Positions 6,846 through 9,534 of a DNA stretch of 9,534 nucleotides are shown piece by piece. The DNA comes from Gammaproteobacteria bacterium. Its GTDB lineage: Bacteria > Pseudomonadota > Gammaproteobacteria > Steroidobacterales > JABDKV01. Positions within the stretch are counted from its first letter, which is position 1. Each line of letters opens with the position of its first letter. The notes beneath the pieces were generated by a model. The model was not told the DNA's origin and did not search any database. It saw nothing but the letters and a program-made list of their open reading frames with translations. A program made the translations under genes and the position numbers. Location: contig JAOTXR010000046.1 in assembly GCA_029862285.1 (NCBI GenBank), positions 1 through 9,534 of the forward strand. Reading direction: 5' to 3'.

Positions 6846-7307
6846 TTATGAGTTGTCGTCTGTTGTTCTTTCTGCAACTTGTTTCAGATCGTCTACATCG
6901 CGCTGAAATATCTTCTTCGTCGTTCCGAGCATCAACCAGCCCAATGGCGCCAAAAGCCTCGCCATTAGCGAAACTGGTTTTGCCTCAAAAACCACATTGA
7001 CGTCTGTGTTGTCCCCAACCGGTTCGAACTGAAAGACACTTCGATAGTGTGTTCCGTGAGAGTCGCATTCGACGGTATAGCTCTCGTCGACTTGATAGTC
7101 CGTAAATTCCATTTCCTCGGTAGCCTGCTTGCCGAACATTTCGCGAGTCTCGCTGAAACGTGTACCGATGCCGACTGGTCCTTCGGTCAGTTTTTTTACG
7201 CCCTTGATGCCGTCAATTCGTTTGGACATTCGATCAAGATCGGTGAACAGCTGAAAAACTTCACTACGTGGACATGCAATGCGTTGCGAAAAGGATACTT
7301 TTGCCAT
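6846..7307 (-). CDS. SRPBCC-fold (START/polyketide cyclase-like) protein
   Basis: This 153-residue soluble protein has the pattern of the SRPBCC superfamily, a helix-grip fold that encloses a hydrophobic ligand. The N-terminus MAKVSFSQRIACPRSEVFQLF matches the first strand and the PxxxVFxxfxD helix. A central GIGTRFSETREM, then the strand pairs YTVECDSHGTHYRSVFQFEP and TDVNVVFEAKPVS, complete the grip. The final helix (about 127-145, with KKIFQRDVDDLKQVAE) is amphipathic and typical of the family. The ligand and function cannot be told from sequence; members include lipid-binding and cyclase-like proteins. The ATG at 7307 has only a moderate purine-rich site upstream. It lies 24 bases downstream of the 131-residue gene and 7 bases upstream of the lipoprotein gene. 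Confidence 0.82.
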   Translation of the reverse strand: MAKVSFSQRIACPRSEVFQLFTDLDRMSKRIDGIKGVKKLTEGPVGIGTRFSETREMFGKQATEEMEFTDYQVDESYTVECDSHGTHYRSVFQFEPVGDNTDVNVVFEAKPVSLMARLLAPLGWLMLGTTKKIFQRDVDDLKQVAERTTDDNS

Positions 7308-7331
7308 GACTAACTCACACCTGTCCTGCTA

Positions 7332-7727
7332 CTAGAAATCGACTTCCATGTGCCAGCGTATTTTGGCCGTGGATGCGTTCTTGAATAACTCCTGGTACTC
7401 GGCCAACTCTCCCTGCACACCATTGGCATCATGCACTTCGCCCGGATTGTCTTTAACATACTCGGCCAGTTTTGTTGCCCAATCCAGGCCTTCGTCCGCT
7501 TCGAACCATACCGTGTGCGTGTCGGCGACCGTGCCGTGAAAATCTTCCTCTACATCATCAAAATACTCCGTCAGCCCTGCGCTGACGAAATCATCCAGAG
7601 TTTTTGTTCCCAGCATTCGCGCAATGCGGTTGAGGTTGGCAGCCGCCTTCGCAACCGCATTGCCGTTTACGAATGTATGAAACCCGGGATCAGGGTCCTC
7701 CAGGACCACAAAATACGCGGCGCTCAT
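7332..7727 (-). CDS. Conserved-looking acidic protein of unknown function
   Basis: This 131-residue soluble protein is not one I can name. The start at ATG 7727 is well supported by GGGGAGG five bases upstream; a longer open frame to 8003 runs antisense-like through another gene and is not real. The N-terminus (AAYFVVLEDPDPGFHTFVNGNAVAK) followed by a helical stretch with ARMLGTKTLDDFVSAG, then acidic segments (EYFDDVEEDF, ADEGLDWATKLAEYV), suggests a small alpha/beta domain with many Asp and Glu. There is no signal peptide, membrane segment or cysteine pair. It begins a closely spaced trio with the SRPBCC and lipoprotein genes, so it is probably co-expressed with them. Confidence 0.8.
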   Translation of the reverse strand: MSAAYFVVLEDPDPGFHTFVNGNAVAKAAANLNRIARMLGTKTLDDFVSAGLTEYFDDVEEDFHGTVADTHTVWFEADEGLDWATKLAEYVKDNPGEVHDANGVQGELAEYQELFKNASTAKIRWHMEVDF

Positions 7728-7810
7728 CTTGACCTCCCCGCAGAAAAAGCTACCACGGACATGGCCATTTCCCAAAAAACCTGTCTTTCTTTGGCTGCTG
7801 CTTTGCAGCA
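7728..7810 (-). other. Intergenic gap with a hairpin after the small membrane-protein gene
   Basis: This 83-base gap is the widest in the leftward cluster. Directly after the upstream gene's stop is a perfect stem, TGCTGC-AAA-GCAGCA on the minus strand (7796-7810). A run of six T follows about 18 bases later (7773-7778), too far for a standard intrinsic terminator. The strong ribosome site of the 131-residue gene is at the other end. I see no clear promoter boxes, but the gap could divide the cluster into two transcription units. Confidence 0.4.
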
Positions 7811-8107
7811 TCAGGAGCGCAAGCCCTGTATTAAGCCAAACAGCCCGGCGAAGCCGATGATGAATGGAGCAGGATGCGCGGCGACAAAATCCATCGCCGT
7901 CAAATCCGCGGCCGAACCGGACCGGTAGCCTACAGTCATATGACTTATAGTCCCCAGAAAAACAGCAGCCAGGACAAGAATCGCGGCCAGACGCGCCACC
8001 CACGCTGGAACAGCCCCTGCACGGAGATGACCCGCCAGCAATATCGCAGCAGTGATAATGAGGTTTGTCAGCGCGAACGCGAGCAGCGGCGAATAAAAGT
8101 CAGCCAT
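7811..8107 (-). CDS. Small three-helix membrane protein of unknown function
   Basis: This 98-residue integral membrane protein has three predicted helices: about 5-26, 36-57 and 74-95. Between helices 2 and 3 is a short polar loop with [15 protein letters not shown]. It has no recognised family. ATG at 8107 overlaps the pyrophosphatase stop by 8 bases (ATGGCTGA), so translation is probably coupled; upstream of it there is only a weak ribosome site, which fits coupling. The open frame extends further upstream inside the pyrophosphatase gene, but that part is not membrane-like and is rejected. A functional link to pyrophosphate metabolism is suggested only by position. Confidence 0.72.
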   Translation of the reverse strand: MADFYSPLLAFALTNLIITAAILLAGHLRAGAVPAWVARLAAILVLAAVFLGTISHMTVGYRSGSAADLTAMDFVAAHPAPFIIGFAGLFGLIQGLRS

Positions 8108-8717
8108 TGTCCGTTGCGCCAAACTCGGTGCTGTAGTCTGCGATGGAAGCGTCCAGGACTTCAAGCGCATGATCACGACCGTAGGGCGAACCGACTTTGA
8201 CGCGTTGCGCCGGCTCGCCGGGCAATAATTTGTAGGTTGAAAAGTAATGGCGCAAACGATCGATCAGCATGCGAGGCAATTCTTCTACTTCGCGTATATC
8301 GCTCCAGATATTGTCACGATTGAGCACGCCGATGATCTTGTCGTCGGCTTCGCCATGATCGAGCATTGGCAAGCCGCCAACAATTCGCGCGCTGAGCAGA
8401 ACTTCTGAGCGGGCAATCGGGCGCTCACTCATCACGCAGATATCCAGGGGATCACCGTCACCACGATCGGCGCCGGCCATAAGGCTGGCAACCCTGTCGC
8501 CGGCATAGGTACCAGGTATAAACCCATATAATGTCGGCGGTAATGATGAAGTTCGATGTGGTCGATCAACCCTGAGATAGCCGGATTCTTTGTCAATCTC
8601 GTACTTGACCAGGTCAAACGGCGTGATCTCTATAAACGCGTTGACCAGATCGGAAGCACCGACCTTTGGCGATAGTCCATGCCAGGGATGCGGCCTGGAC
8701 TTGGAAAATTTCTTCAT
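8100..8717 (-). CDS. ppa: Family I inorganic pyrophosphatase
   Basis: This 205-residue cytoplasmic enzyme hydrolyses pyrophosphate to two phosphates, pulling biosynthetic reactions forward, and requires divalent metal such as Mg. Compared with the E. coli enzyme, all active-site residues appear present: Lys38 and Glu40 in VKYEID, Arg52, Tyr64 in LYGFIP, Asp87/Asp89/Asp92 in the signature DGDPLDICV, Asp120, Asp125 and Lys127 in [13 protein letters not shown], and Tyr162-Lys163 in TYKLLPG. It is about 30 residues longer than the E. coli protein, mainly through an insertion between the conserved Tyr and the signature (about 69-84) and a longer C-terminus. The ATG at 8717 has AGGGAG about 7 bases upstream. 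It is the first clearly metabolic gene of the leftward cluster. Confidence 0.95.
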   Translation of the reverse strand: MKKFSKSRPHPWHGLSPKVGASDLVNAFIEITPFDLVKYEIDKESGYLRVDRPHRTSSLPPTLYGFIPGTYAGDRVASLMAGADRGDGDPLDICVMSERPIARSEVLLSARIVGGLPMLDHGEADDKIIGVLNRDNIWSDIREVEELPRMLIDRLRHYFSTYKLLPGEPAQRVKVGSPYGRDHALEVLDASIADYSTEFGATDNG

Positions 8718-8778
8718 GCGTCACTCCCTGATTGCATGTCCTGAAACATTACCAGCAGTTCACCGGATATTCTCACCA

Positions 8779-9168
8779 CTAGTGCCATAAACCGAGTATC
8801 AGACCAAAGAGCGCAAACTGCAGTGTATGGTAGCCAGCATCGATCAACCACATTTTGAAGCTGTTTTGCGCAAACTGGTAATTGATTCCAAAACTCGTGG
8901 CAACAAAACCGATACCGACATAAAAACCCTTGTGCACCGCAATGTTCAGTGGTGGTTCTGAACCCAGCCACATGGCAAATGCCGCTGCCGCAGCCAGTGA
9001 AAAGAGAAAACTTACTCCGAATACAATTGGTCCATGCCCGTCCTGGGGATTGACGTTTGCTTCGCGCACCCAGACTTTCTCGAATAATAACTTCGAATAC
9101 CACAGGCCGCCGAGCAGGAAACTGGAAACGGCAGCAGTCACTACGGCGAGATAGTTGATATCAGGCAT
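8779..9168 (-). CDS. DUF1761-type membrane protein
   Basis: This 129-residue inner-membrane protein matches the DUF1761 pattern: an N-terminal helix followed by LGGLWYSKLLF (19-29), then three further hydrophobic segments (about 48-69, 82-98 and 112-128), giving four helices. The function of the family is unknown. The start at ATG 9168 is supported by AGGGAG six bases upstream. It follows the partial gene at the right edge by 16 bases and precedes the pyrophosphatase by 61 bases, a gap in which no terminator was seen. It is probably co-transcribed with the upstream gene. Confidence 0.85.
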   Translation of the reverse strand: MPDINYLAVVTAAVSSFLLGGLWYSKLLFEKVWVREANVNPQDGHGPIVFGVSFLFSLAAAAAFAMWLGSEPPLNIAVHKGFYVGIGFVATSFGINYQFAQNSFKMWLIDAGYHTLQFALFGLILGLWH

Positions 9169-9184
9169 CGTGAACTCCCTTTTT

Positions 9185-9534
9185 TTAGGGCCTGCAACGA
9201 TACGGGTCGTGAGAATAATACTTCGGATAGGTATCCAGGCGTGCGTGCAGCCATCCTATGCCGGTACCCGCGGTGCTGATCCAGATCGGTTTGTCACCTG
9301 TTTTTTCCAGGCATGTTTCCCCGAGGCACTGCCAAAACTGAACACTGAGGTCCAGGGGAGCAGTGCGGCAAAACGCTGCGAGATGCGTGTATTGCGCGCC
9401 CTGTGGTATGGGCGCGGGCGCCACCAATACTGCATCCGCACCGAGGTTGTCGAAAACAGCCATTTCCAGTCTGTCGTCGAAATGCTCGCTGAACGCAACC
9501 CGATCGCAGGGCAGTTGAGCCAATAAATGGCTAC
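9185..9534 (-). CDS. Partial conserved protein of unknown function (DUF6940-like?)
   Basis: This leftward gene enters from beyond the right edge; its 5' end is missing because the frame stays open to the last base. About 116 C-terminal residues are visible. Conserved-looking elements are YTHLAAFCRTAP, a FWQCLGE segment, WISTAGTGIGWLHARLD and a final PKYYSHDPYR. This pattern reminds me of a family of uncharacterised proteins, possibly DUF6940, but I could not confirm it. There is no signal or membrane segment in the visible part. A TTG at 9523 could serve as an internal start but has no supporting ribosome site. The stop is 16 bases upstream of the DUF1761 start. Confidence 0.65.
   Translation of the reverse strand, partial: SHLLAQLPCDRVAFSEHFDDRLEMAVFDNLGADAVLVAPAPIPQGAQYTHLAAFCRTAPLDLSVQFWQCLGETCLEKTGDKPIWISTAGTGIGWLHARLDTYPKYYSHDPYRCRP

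Noticed and set aside
7796..7810. Perfect TGCTGC/GCAGCA hairpin as an intrinsic terminator
   Set aside because: The T-run on the minus strand is about 18 bases past the stem, too far for intrinsic termination, and the stem is only 6 bp.
7728..8003. Upstream extension of the 131-residue gene to a 223-residue protein
   Set aside because: The extension overlaps the small membrane-protein gene out of frame, is Cys/Arg-rich and unlike the rest, while ATG 7727 has an excellent ribosome binding site.

Overview
The window looks like the chromosome of a marine or related environmental gammaproteobacterium. The main reason is an almost complete 'proteobacterial dedicated sortase system', a Gram-negative sortase locus known mainly from marine proteobacteria. 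Base composition is moderately GC-rich and coding density is very high. There are no RNA genes, insertion sequences, CRISPR arrays or long unassigned stretches; the largest non-coding gaps are about 190 bases at the left edge and about 130 bases between the two sortase operons.

Left half (194-5822): two divergent operons. Leftward: a large VIT/vWA sortase target protein, then a class GN sortase whose GTG start overlaps the target's TGA by 4 bases. Rightward: the response regulator PdsR, then the membrane histidine kinase PdsS. The shared 131-bp intergenic region (2932-3062) carries a tandem imperfect direct repeat (2992-3018), the best candidate operator for PdsR. A plausible reading is that PdsS senses something at the envelope, PdsR controls the divergent region, and the sortase processes or anchors its single dedicated substrate. 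The target's sorting signal and the kinase's periplasmic sensor are the most unusual parts.

Right half (5797-9534): a leftward run of eight closely packed genes. From upstream to downstream they are an unidentified partial gene, a DUF1761 membrane protein, a family I inorganic pyrophosphatase, a 98-residue three-helix membrane protein, a 131-residue acidic protein of unknown function, an SRPBCC-fold protein, a small putative lipoprotein, and a PaiB-type FMN-binding protein. Several junctions overlap or lie within 7-24 bases, so much of it is probably co-transcribed. The last gene, paiB, runs tail-to-tail into pdsS and overlaps it by 26 bases. No clear intrinsic terminator separates the two halves.

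I see no clearly novel defence or mobile system. The items most worth checking are the non-canonical sorting signal, the carbohydrate-binding-like sensor domain of PdsS, the direct-repeat operator, and the unassigned small genes of the right-hand cluster.
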